From Bacteroidota bacterium (GTDB taxonomy: Bacteria > Bacteroidota > Bacteroidia > Chitinophagales > Saprospiraceae), in the NCBI GenBank assembly GCA_016234735.1, contig JACRAN010000222.1, positions 1 through 33,774 of the forward strand: a stretch of DNA of 33,774 nt, written 5' to 3'. The position numbers and the translations under genes were made by a program. Below the pieces are notes generated by a model. That model did not search any database. It was not told the DNA's origin and saw only the letters and a program-made list of their open reading frames with translations. Positions 1 to 7,421 of this stretch are shown here, in pieces. Each line of letters opens with the position of its first letter. Position 1 is the first letter of the stretch.

Positions 1-1989
1 GAAGGCAAAATCACCCAGGTTGTTGCCCTTGCTGGCGGATGGGCCCGATGCCACAATCCTGAAGTCATCGGTTCGGGCACCTGTTCTTGTATTGTACCAA
101 TTCGTGCCGAGGTCAAAAGCAAAATTACTGCCGTTGACAGGGTCGTAATTGGTCGTCAATACTTCGTTAGTACCTTTTAACACGCCCAGGCTTCCGATGA
201 AAGTTTCGTTGTGGTTGTAAGTTGGGGCAACGGCGGTGTCATCGAAGTAATCCGCATAGAAAAACTCGCCTCCATTGCTTGGGCCATCGGTAGCCAGCGT
301 ACTTTTCAGGGTGCTGTCATTATCATCACAACCGGATCCGCCCTCCAAAACCCAGGCACCGTTCACCCGGCAAACTTTAACAATGTCACCGGCAGCATCC
401 CCGCTGCTTTGGGAGTTATCGGCGGAAACCGGAATGTAATTTTGGTAGCCCATCTGGTAGCCGAACCTGTCGGCAAAACCAAGCACCATCGAGCCATCGT
501 CCCCGAAGTCAATGTCTGTGAAGCACGGCTGCGGGTATCCGGTTTCAGAGGGCGGGTTGTTCGAGTAGCCCGTCTGTGCCCAGGTGCTGATCCAGGGTTT
601 CCAGGCCCCCGCTATGTCGATGCCGTAGGTAGGAAAATCCACCGCTTTTTCACGGGTGTAATTCATGGGGAAATCCACTTCGCTGGTGAAAACCGTCGGG
701 TTCGCAGGGTCGAACGAAAGCACGTAGGCGTGCATATTTGCTGCGGTCCCAGCGCTTTCGGCGGTACACATGCACCCCAGGTAGCCCTTGCCTTTGTTGA
801 AACCCAGACCCCAGGGGCGCAATACGCCGTTGGTACAGGTTGGCAGGCCGGTGGCATCGCTCAGGAGGTACTGGTTGACCTCGCCCGGGTACGAACTTGT
901 TCCCGAAATATCGACCGTGATGAGCGCAAGCTGGTTCAGGTTCACGAGCCACAGCGTATTGCCGTCTTCGCTAACGTCCGCATCGCCGTAGCTGATTTTA
1001 CCGATTTTGTTAAATGCGTCCAAATCCCAACTGTCCGTACTGTTGGAGTTCGGCAGGGTGTAATCGGCAGACCCCGTGCGGGTGATGCTTCCAAGGTCGA
1101 TGGCCGAACCACCATTGGCAGGTGAAACCCCCTGCAACGTGAAGCTGGTGCTGACACTGCCCGTACCGGAGGTGAAATCGAGCACGTAAACGCCCCCGAC
1201 CCCCTGCGACCCAAACCCAGAGTACCGTTTGAGGAACGCCGAAGTGAACATCCGTTTGTTTTTTGGCTGCCAGGCCATGCCCCACACCGTGCCCACCTGG
1301 TAAATCTGCGCCACGACACTGATGCCCGTTGGCGTAGCCCCCGAACTGTTGTAAGGAAAAGAAATGATGCCTGCATCGGTGTTGCCGCTACCGCCATACA
1401 CAGCGTTGCCGGACTCGTAGCAGGAGAGAATGGTAGCGGGGTTCGTGGTGTTGCAGTAGTCGGCAGGGTTGGCTACGCCGAGGTCAACCGTGCAGGTGGC
1501 GGCACTGACAAATTGCACCGTCGTTTTGGAGTTGGTTCCCCTGAATGTCGAACCGGCCCAAGTCGGCAGGTCGCTGAACTCCACCCGCACCGGGAAGCTG
1601 ATGTTGGTTGGGTCAACGTCCCAGTTGCCGTCGGTGTCGGAAATATCGGTGGCCGCCAGGTTGCCATCGCAATCGTACACTTGGACGGTTACGTCTTCCA
1701 CGCCGATTGTTTCGTAAGTCCCCCGAACGCCGTCGAAGTTAAAATCCTGCCAAACCACCCCACCGAGATTACCCCCCGGGCATGGGCTGACGAATGTTGG
1801 AGGGCTTTGGAAAGGTGCGGCCAGCCCTGTTTGCCGAAAAATTTGCTGACTGATGCTTCGCTCTAATTTCCCCCAAACCTCATGGGCGAAATTTTTTTGT
1901 TGCTCCGGCTGAAAGCCAAAAACGAAGGTGGGCACCAAAACCAATAACAAAGTTTGAGCCACCAGAACTGGTGTAATCCTCTTTTTCAT
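1..1989 (-). CDS. Secreted SdrD_B-like domain surface protein, C-terminus beyond window
   Basis: The minus-strand frame is open from the ATG at 1989 to the window edge, giving 663 codons with no stop, so the gene is truncated by the window rather than broken. Residues 1-25 (MKKRITPVLVAQTLLLVLVP onward) are a signal peptide with a charged start and a hydrophobic core. A short linker follows. Residues about 72-175 resemble an SdrD_B/Cna-B-like beta domain (GGVVWQDFNFDGV, with a DTDGNW turn). The next 450 or so residues look like a beta-propeller-type repeat region with phrases such as GVYVLDF and GNTLWLVNL. The last visible residues, NNLGDFAF, look like the start of another SdrD_B domain. The role is probably a cell-surface or secreted structural protein or adhesin; no catalytic motif is visible. 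It lies downstream of three other giant secreted proteins on the same strand but behind a strong hairpin, so it probably has its own promoter. The C-terminal sorting type is unknown because it lies outside the window. Confidence 0.8.
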   Translation of the reverse strand, partial: MKKRITPVLVAQTLLLVLVPTFVFGFQPEQQKNFAHEVWGKLERSISQQIFRQTGLAAPFQSPPTFVSPCPGGNLGGVVWQDFNFDGVRGTYETIGVEDVTVQVYDCDGNLAATDISDTDGNWDVDPTNISFPVRVEFSDLPTWAGSTFRGTNSKTTVQFVSAATCTVDLGVANPADYCNTTNPATILSCYESGNAVYGGSGNTDAGIISFPYNSSGATPTGISVVAQIYQVGTVWGMAWQPKNKRMFTSAFLKRYSGFGSQGVGGVYVLDFTSGTGSVSTSFTLQGVSPANGGSAIDLGSITRTGSADYTLPNSNSTDSWDLDAFNKIGKISYGDADVSEDGNTLWLVNLNQLALITVDISGTSSYPGEVNQYLLSDATGLPTCTNGVLRPWGLGFNKGKGYLGCMCTAESAGTAANMHAYVLSFDPANPTVFTSEVDFPMNYTREKAVDFPTYGIDIAGAWKPWISTWAQTGYSNNPPSETGYPQPCFTDIDFGDDGSMVLGFADRFGYQMGYQNYIPVSADNSQSSGDAAGDIVKVCRVNGAWVLEGGSGCDDNDSTLKSTLATDGPSNGGEFFYADYFDDTAVAPTYNHNETFIGSLGVLKGTNEVLTTNYDPVNGSNFAFDLGTNWYNTRTGARTDDFRIVASGPSASKGNNLGDFAF

Positions 1990-2023
1990 GCTGATTTGTA
2001 TTAAAAACAGACCCCCCGAAACC

Positions 2024-2114
2024 TGATGGGACACCATCAAACAGGGAACACACCGTGTGTTCAGCACCCAGTGTGTTGATTGACTTTTTTAAAATAATGG
2101 ATGACTGAAAGTCA
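2024..2114 (-). promoter_or_regulatory. Stem-loop-rich leader of the SdrD_B-like gene
   Basis: Three perfect inverted repeats lie in the 5' leader of the gene starting at 1989. They are TGATGG-gaca-CCATCA (2024-2039), GAACACAC-c-GTGTGTTC (2046-2062) and TGACT-gaa-AGTCA (2102-2114). An extra GTGTGTT half-copy lies at 2072-2078. The 8-bp arms with a single central base look like an operator for a dimeric regulator, and all three could also fold as RNA hairpins. No convincing TAnnTTTG promoter element was found nearby. Function is inferred only from symmetry. Confidence 0.3.
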
Positions 2115-2316
2115 GTGAAGGGGGGAGATTGACTTACAGATAAGGTGAGGATTGCTTAGTTTTTGAAGCAAATAGTTTTTGATGCAGTTGAACTCGTTGG
2201 GAAAAACGCAGACACGCTGATTGAATTAGCCGCGAAGAGGGGGAAGGTACTTGTTTTTTCAGGGTTGCCGATGCAAGGCCAAAAACCATTCCAGTTCAAC
2301 AAACATTTTTCAAAAG

Positions 2317-2356
2317 ACGGAAGGCGTGACAGGCCAAAGCCCGCCACGCCTTCCGT
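2317..2356 (-). terminator. Intrinsic-type terminator after the 1552-aa protein gene
   Basis: Twelve-base perfect arms (ACGGAAGGCGTG at 2317-2328 and its complement at 2345-2356) flank a 16-nt loop. The hairpin starts about 20 bases after the stop codon at 2377. Read on the minus strand it is followed by a T-rich stretch (CTTTTGAAAAATGTTT). It separates this gene from the SdrD_B-like gene downstream. Confidence 0.7.
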
Positions 2357-2376
2357 GAAGTCTAACTCAAAAAATT

Positions 2377-5300
2377 TTAGGGCATCATCTCCCGTGCAAT
2401 GAAATTTGCCAGGTAGGTCGAGTTGGTCGGATGGGCGAGCACCGTGTTGTAGAGCAAGGTAGCACGCTCGTTGCCCGGCCCCTGGTAGATGATGTTCCCG
2501 TCGAGGTTCAGGTCGTTTCGGTCGTAGCCGGTGCTGATGTAATTGGCAAGGTAGGTCACGTTGCCGGGATCAGCGAGCACTCTTGAAAACAGGTAAAAAA
2601 TATCGTTGCTGGGGCCTTGGTAAATCACCCGCCGGTCGCCGTTGAAGTCGCCCGCCCACAGGTTGCGTTTGCCATTGACCAGCTTACCCGCTTCGTTCCA
2701 CCCCCGCACCGGCATGGCCATGTCCGTGAAATCAAACGTGGGCGGGGCCAGCGATGTCAGGTAAACCGGCCCGTCGGTCATCATGCCGAGGTGGTTGCGG
2801 TGGCGGATGGACACGAGGTACTCGCCTTCCTGCAAAGTCTGGAAGAAAATGACTTCGTTGCCGTTGGCGGTCACCACATCCCCGTCGCGTTGCAACAGTG
2901 CAGAGGTGGTGGCCAGCACGGGAGCCGCTGCCGAAGTGTCCCTGATTTCCACGAACACCCAATCCACGATGGCATCGTTGCCGGTGACGGCCAACAGCGA
3001 CGGCAGCAGTGTTTCACCGCCGCCTTTGCCCTTGTGCTGGTAGCCCGACAGCCCGCTGAACGGCTCGGTGGAAGGAATCAAACCTTTGGTGCGCAGGTCG
3101 TCACGCATGAGGCTGGTGCCGCCGTTTCCGGAAAAAGCACCGTGCAAAATCGCTTTCAACTTCACCGCAGCAATGGTACAGGTATCGTTCCGACTGGCAA
3201 CAGCCACATGCCCGCAATCATCGATGGCCGCCCAGGTACGGGTGGTTCTGAGGCCGGTAGCCAGCATCTCCTCCGATTCGGTGAAACCGAAGGTAAGCTG
3301 GCTGTCGCAATTGTCGCGGGCAAAAACATTCACGCCGGTAACAAGATTCGATGCCTTGCCCTCGCAGTAGTAACCAATGTCGGCGGGGATGCTGCCTTCC
3401 AGCACCACGTACCCCACCGACTCGGCACCGTGCGTACCATCCTGGTAGGTCCATTCCTGCAAACGCACCTGAAAGCTGTTGGGCGTTACGTTTTTCACCC
3501 GAAGCGTGACAGGCTCCCCGTCGTTCATGGAGATGCCGCCCAGGATGACCACCGGCTTGGTGAATTGCTGGCGCAAGGTGACGGTCGCCCACGCATTCGT
3601 CAGGTTGAGCACACCCGTTTCACCCCAAAAATCACCGCGCTCATCGGTCAAATCCACGCCGGGAGTGACGGCCAAGTAGCCCAATTTCTCGTTGCCGTGC
3701 GTGGTTTCGGCATCCTTCGAGGACTCTTCGTCCACGAAAACCTGGGCGTTGTTGCCCGTCAGGTTTTGAATCCTGGGGGTTGCCACGTCTGCCTCGTTCG
3801 TGGTTTGCAGCGTTGCAACCAGCGCCGGAATTCCCGAAAACGACAAGCCAAAATTCAGGGTTTGCAAAGCACTCGTCACATTGGGCAAGGTGCCCGCATC
3901 GAGACCGAATGTTGTGGTAGTCGTGGCTCCCGGTTGGATGGCCAGCCAGGCCACGCTCTCCGGCAGGTGCTCGCCGTTGGAAACTTCCTGCTCCGCAATT
4001 TTCACCTCGAAACCCTGCGTGGAAATATTGCGAAGCTGAACAGTGGCCGCCTGGGATTCAGCTTCGGCAGTCAACTGACCGAACACCACCGGCACTCCGC
4101 CGAATGTGACGGGGAACGAAACGTATTTCCAATTGCCCGTAACCCGCTGGGCCACCCCTGCCGTCAGGCGTTTGCCATTCGGCAAAGTGTAAACCCTGAA
4201 AACTTCGGGGGCCGTCAAATCCTGGATGGTGATTACCTGATTGTCGCTGCTGGTGTTTCCACACAAATCCGTAGCCGTCCAGGTTCTCGTGATGGTGTAC
4301 GTCTCGCAGGCTCCGGCGCTGTATTGGTTAGTGATTTCATCAAAATCCATGTAGATGCCGGGGCACCCATCGTAAGCCAGCACCTGCGACGGGGAGGGCA
4401 CTTCATCGTCGCAGCCAATGGTCAAATCCGCAGGTACGTTTTGCAAAGTCGGTGGCGTGGTATCGCCCAAATGAATGGTGACAGCCGCCTGTGCGCAACA
4501 TCCGGTTGCCTGGTTGCATACCTGGTACACGAAAAAGTCAACCCCGCAATTGGTACCGTAGGGCGTGTAGATAAATTTCCCGGTGCCGTCGATGATCACA
4601 CTGCCGTCCGATGGCTGCACAAAAATGCTGAAGGCCGGGTCTTGCAGGTTGCCGTCGTTGTAAGTCACCCGCTCGGTGAACAGGAGGCCGGGGCAGGTCG
4701 TGTAGCTGTCGCTCACCAACTGCGGCATCCCGGCCTGGGCGCAGTCAGGGTCGTCGCAGTCCACCAGCCCGTCGTAGTCGTCGTCGATGCCATTGGAGCA
4801 GTTCTCCGGGCAATACAGCACCTCCACGTTCACCGTGGCCGTGCCCGTGCAACCACTCGTGGCCGTGACGGTGACGGTGTACAATGTGCTGACGGTGGGT
4901 GAAACGGTTTGGGAGGCACCGCTTCCCAAGCCATTGCTCCAGGCATACGAATACGAGCCGCTGCCACCGACAGCGCTGGCGGTAAACGACACTTGTTGGC
5001 CACTGCAAATGGAGAAATTGCCGGGTGCCGTTACGGTCAAACTGCAATTGGAGTCAAAGCAGTCAATCGCACCGTCTCCGTCGTCGTCGATGCCGTTCAT
5101 GCAGTTTTCGACGCAGGTGTTCACCGTCACCGTCACCTGGTCGGTACCGGCGCAACCGTTGCTGCTGGTAATCGTCACCGTGTAGGTGGTGGTGAGCGTC
5201 GGGCTGACCACTTTCGTGGCGCCGCTGCCGAGGCTGTTGCTCCATTGGTAGGTGAACGGCCCTACCCCACTCAGCGCGGTGGCAGTGAGGGTGGCAGTTC

Positions 5301-7035
5301 CCGGTTTGCAAATGGCCACGTTGGCCCCGGCATCCACGGTTGGCGACGGATTTACGGAGACGGTCACCTGATCGGTGGAGGTGCAGCCGTTTCCGGCAGT
5401 GACTGTCACCGTGTAGGTGGTGGTACTCGTTGGACTGACCACTTTGGAATTGCCGCTCCCCAATCCGTTGTTCCATGTGTAGGTCAACGGCTGTGGGGCA
5501 TTCGTGCCATTGGCCTGCAACGTGGTCGTCGTGCCGTTGCAAATCGAGACATCTGCCCCGGCATCCGCTGTGGCGGCAGGTTTTACCGTCACGACGTATT
5601 GCGCCAGCGGGGCGCAGGTGGCCGGAAATTGCGGAGCCGGTTTCACCAAACCATACACGTAGTAGGTCTGGTCGGAAACGGTGCTGTTCGGGAAATTGCT
5701 CGTGCTGATGGTGCCTGACCCGGTCGTATTGGCAATCTGCCCCAGCCAGGTTTTGGCATCGGTGGAAAGGTAGGGGTTGGTTTGGGCAGTGGCAAACCTG
5801 TAAAACTCAAGGTAGGTGTACGGCGGGTTGGGGGCATTGGAGGTCACATTGAACGAGACCATATCGCCCTCACAGATGGTGCGGGTGGCAGCATCGTTTG
5901 GCGTGATGACGGGGCAGAGGCAATCCTGGTCTTGGTTGTCGATGAGTTCGTCACCGTCATCGTCGATGCCGTTGCCGCAAATTTCGACGGACTGCGGGCA
6001 ATTGATGGGGCCGGTGAGGTCCCAGATTTTCCCGCCGAAACTGATGATGCTCCCGTAAAAAAGGCCGGTGGTGCGGCTGATTTTCTGAATCATGCCGCTG
6101 GACAAGCTGCCTGCCCAGGTGTTGCCGTCGATGTCCACGCCGATTTGCATTTCCGTGGGCAAATCGTTGCGGATGGTCGTGTAGGCAATGGTGGCAGTGT
6201 TGAATTTCCAGAAGTAACTTTTGCTGGCAGCCGTCATGCCGTAAATCATCAACTGTCCCCCCTCCGGTGTGGCAATCATGTCGCCCCAGGAGGTACTGGT
6301 CGGGATGGGCGCATTGAGGTTGACGGGGTTGCCGACGAACGACTTGCCGTTGGCGGAAAGTTGTTGCTTCCAAATTTTTGGGGAAGTGCCGGGGTTGCCA
6401 TTTTCCGTGCCGAGGTAGATGTATCCGCCGTAGTATTCGCCGCCGCCGCTACTGAGCGATTCGTTGCTCCCAATTTTGCCGGTGAGGTCCACCACGAGGC
6501 CGTGCGTCCCGGTAGAAGGTTCCCAGTAGTACACATTTTTGCCGCTGCAATAGTAAACCAGGTTGTTGTCGGCATTGGCACCCATCGCATTCAGGTTGCC
6601 GGTGACGTAGGGCGACGAAGCCGCCACGCTGGTGGACCCGCCCGTGGTCAAATTGACCCTGAGAATCTGACCGTTGTCCCGGGCCACCAGCATGATGGTT
6701 TGGGAGCAGCCACAGTCGGGGTCTGCATCGTCCACGAAGCCGTCGCCATCATCGTCGATGCCGTTGGTGCAGTTTTCGGGGGCGAAAAAAAGCGCCGTAT
6801 TTGTCTTGGCAGCGAACAGCTTCGCAGGTGAGAACAAGCGAAGCTGTTCCTTCCAATTCTTGTTCAAAATCCGTTTCAGGATTTCAAACTTCTGGTGGGG
6901 AAAACTCTTCCCGGATGTTGGTGGCATTTGGCTTGCAGGGGTGGTAGCCATAGCCAGGGTTATCCCGCCAAAGCTGAAAATCAGCATGAGGCTGAATAAC
7001 AAAATTTTTGAGTTCAGTGCTTGAATTTGTCTCAT
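2377..7035 (-). CDS. Giant secreted multidomain surface protein A (MopE-type motifs, Ig/HYR/lectin-like repeats, YQGP C-terminus)
   Basis: This encodes 1552 aa. Residues 1-28 are a signal peptide (LLFSLMLIFSFGGITLA). Four Cys/Asp-rich motifs of the form C-x-N-G-I-D-D-D-G/Y-D lie at about 89-108, 353-372, 645-664 and 746-765; they resemble MopE-type metal-binding repeats. Residues 110-347 look like a beta-propeller (GQILRVNLTTGG). About 480-741 holds three SprB-like Ig repeats of roughly 77 residues. The C-terminal chassis follows: a Big/cadherin-like domain (770-857), an HYR-like domain ending in TRTWTATDLCGN (858-943), three H-type-lectin-like repeats (about 957-1034, 1050-1127, 1141-1214), a second HYR-like segment (1221-1287), a conserved module with DAIVDWVFVEIRD and SIRHRNHLG (1288-1430), and a tandem YQGP repeat (1462-1552). 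No T9SS sorting domain is visible at the end. The role is inferred as a surface adhesin or matrix protein; no enzyme motif was seen. The start is chosen because the signal peptide begins right at this ATG. Confidence 0.9.
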   Translation of the reverse strand: MRQIQALNSKILLFSLMLIFSFGGITLAMATTPASQMPPTSGKSFPHQKFEILKRILNKNWKEQLRLFSPAKLFAAKTNTALFFAPENCTNGIDDDGDGFVDDADPDCGCSQTIMLVARDNGQILRVNLTTGGSTSVAASSPYVTGNLNAMGANADNNLVYYCSGKNVYYWEPSTGTHGLVVDLTGKIGSNESLSSGGGEYYGGYIYLGTENGNPGTSPKIWKQQLSANGKSFVGNPVNLNAPIPTSTSWGDMIATPEGGQLMIYGMTAASKSYFWKFNTATIAYTTIRNDLPTEMQIGVDIDGNTWAGSLSSGMIQKISRTTGLFYGSIISFGGKIWDLTGPINCPQSVEICGNGIDDDGDELIDNQDQDCLCPVITPNDAATRTICEGDMVSFNVTSNAPNPPYTYLEFYRFATAQTNPYLSTDAKTWLGQIANTTGSGTISTSNFPNSTVSDQTYYVYGLVKPAPQFPATCAPLAQYVVTVKPAATADAGADVSICNGTTTTLQANGTNAPQPLTYTWNNGLGSGNSKVVSPTSTTTYTVTVTAGNGCTSTDQVTVSVNPSPTVDAGANVAICKPGTATLTATALSGVGPFTYQWSNSLGSGATKVVSPTLTTTYTVTITSSNGCAGTDQVTVTVNTCVENCMNGIDDDGDGAIDCFDSNCSLTVTAPGNFSICSGQQVSFTASAVGGSGSYSYAWSNGLGSGASQTVSPTVSTLYTVTVTATSGCTGTATVNVEVLYCPENCSNGIDDDYDGLVDCDDPDCAQAGMPQLVSDSYTTCPGLLFTERVTYNDGNLQDPAFSIFVQPSDGSVIIDGTGKFIYTPYGTNCGVDFFVYQVCNQATGCCAQAAVTIHLGDTTPPTLQNVPADLTIGCDDEVPSPSQVLAYDGCPGIYMDFDEITNQYSAGACETYTITRTWTATDLCGNTSSDNQVITIQDLTAPEVFRVYTLPNGKRLTAGVAQRVTGNWKYVSFPVTFGGVPVVFGQLTAEAESQAATVQLRNISTQGFEVKIAEQEVSNGEHLPESVAWLAIQPGATTTTTFGLDAGTLPNVTSALQTLNFGLSFSGIPALVATLQTTNEADVATPRIQNLTGNNAQVFVDEESSKDAETTHGNEKLGYLAVTPGVDLTDERGDFWGETGVLNLTNAWATVTLRQQFTKPVVILGGISMNDGEPVTLRVKNVTPNSFQVRLQEWTYQDGTHGAESVGYVVLEGSIPADIGYYCEGKASNLVTGVNVFARDNCDSQLTFGFTESEEMLATGLRTTRTWAAIDDCGHVAVASRNDTCTIAAVKLKAILHGAFSGNGGTSLMRDDLRTKGLIPSTEPFSGLSGYQHKGKGGGETLLPSLLAVTGNDAIVDWVFVEIRDTSAAAPVLATTSALLQRDGDVVTANGNEVIFFQTLQEGEYLVSIRHRNHLGMMTDGPVYLTSLAPPTFDFTDMAMPVRGWNEAGKLVNGKRNLWAGDFNGDRRVIYQGPSNDIFYLFSRVLADPGNVTYLANYISTGYDRNDLNLDGNIIYQGPGNERATLLYNTVLAHPTNSTYLANFIAREMMP
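2380..2652 (-). other. C-terminal tandem 46-aa YQGP dockerin-like repeat of protein A
   Basis: Residues 1462-1552 contain two copies of a 46-residue unit. The loops GDFNGDRRVIYQGPSNDIF (1462) and DLNLDGNIIYQGPGNER (1508) carry Asp/Asn at EF-hand-like 1, 3 and 5 positions, and each is followed by a short helical-looking segment ending in LANYI or LANFI. The protein ends six residues after the second LANFI, in MMP. The same layout closes proteins B and C. Calcium binding by dockerin-type loops is the nearest known parallel; that this one binds Ca2+ is inference. Confidence 0.7.
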
Positions 7036-7160
7036 CGGTACGTAATTAAAAGTTTGAAAAAATGTCCGATGAGTGAGTACCAGATGAGCGGGTTTTTTTT
7101 AAAATCAGTTATTTCCGTTCAGCAATTTCGATTGTATGATGTCCACGTAAAATTTGTCAT

Positions 7161-7247
7161 TCCCGAAGTCCCGAAAGATTTCGGGATGCAACCGTTAAAA
7201 GCGCTGTCAATATGCCCTCATGGCTTGAACAGATTCCCTTCGGGAAT
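7161..7247. repeat. Small inverted repeats in the A-B intergenic region
   Basis: CCCGAAA-ga-TTTCGGG lies at 7170-7185 and ATTCCC-ttc-GGGAAT at 7233-7247, the second followed by an A8 run. These short CCCGAA/TTCGGG palindromes look like interspersed intergenic repeats rather than gene-specific signals. The rest of the gap from 7036 to 7382 shows no credible gene. A small plus-strand reading frame there runs through the palindromes and has no domain character. Confidence 0.45.
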
Positions 7248-7382
7248 GAAAAAAAAGCGTAAACGCCTTACATAAGTAATTGCTGTCTTTTGCCTTTTCA
7301 AATTTGCCGGTATGTAAAATGCGAAAGGTCAGGCACCATGCAGCGGTACCTAACATTTTGTGAGCGAGTCCAGACTTGAGGA

Positions 7383-7416
7383 AGGACTTTCCAGGTATTT
7401 GCACCTGGAAAGTCCT
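7383..7416 (-). terminator. Strong hairpin after the 2335-aa protein gene
   Basis: Fourteen-base perfect arms (AGGACTTTCCAGGT at 7383-7396 and ACCTGGAAAGTCCT at 7403-7416) enclose a 6-nt loop, six bases past the stop codon at 7422. There is no long T tract behind it on the minus strand, so it may act as an RNA 3'-end stabiliser as well as a terminator. Confidence 0.65.
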
Positions 7417-7421
7417 GTATA

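Noticed and set aside
211-1125. A 304-codon plus-strand open frame
   Set aside because: It is antisense to the partial SdrD_B-like gene, whose minus-strand frame is open for 663 codons with a signal peptide. The plus-strand translation has no recognisable features.
2617-4902. A 761-codon open frame on the plus strand opposite protein A
   Set aside because: It lies fully antisense to a well-supported gene with signal peptide and domain structure. Its translation is rich in His, Arg, Val and Gly with no domain pattern, as expected for a shadow of GC-rich codons.
7021-7275. A small plus-strand open frame in the A-B intergenic region
   Set aside because: It overlaps the start of protein A and runs through short CCCGAAA/TTTCGGG palindromes. 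The translated peptide looks like read-through of intergenic repeats.
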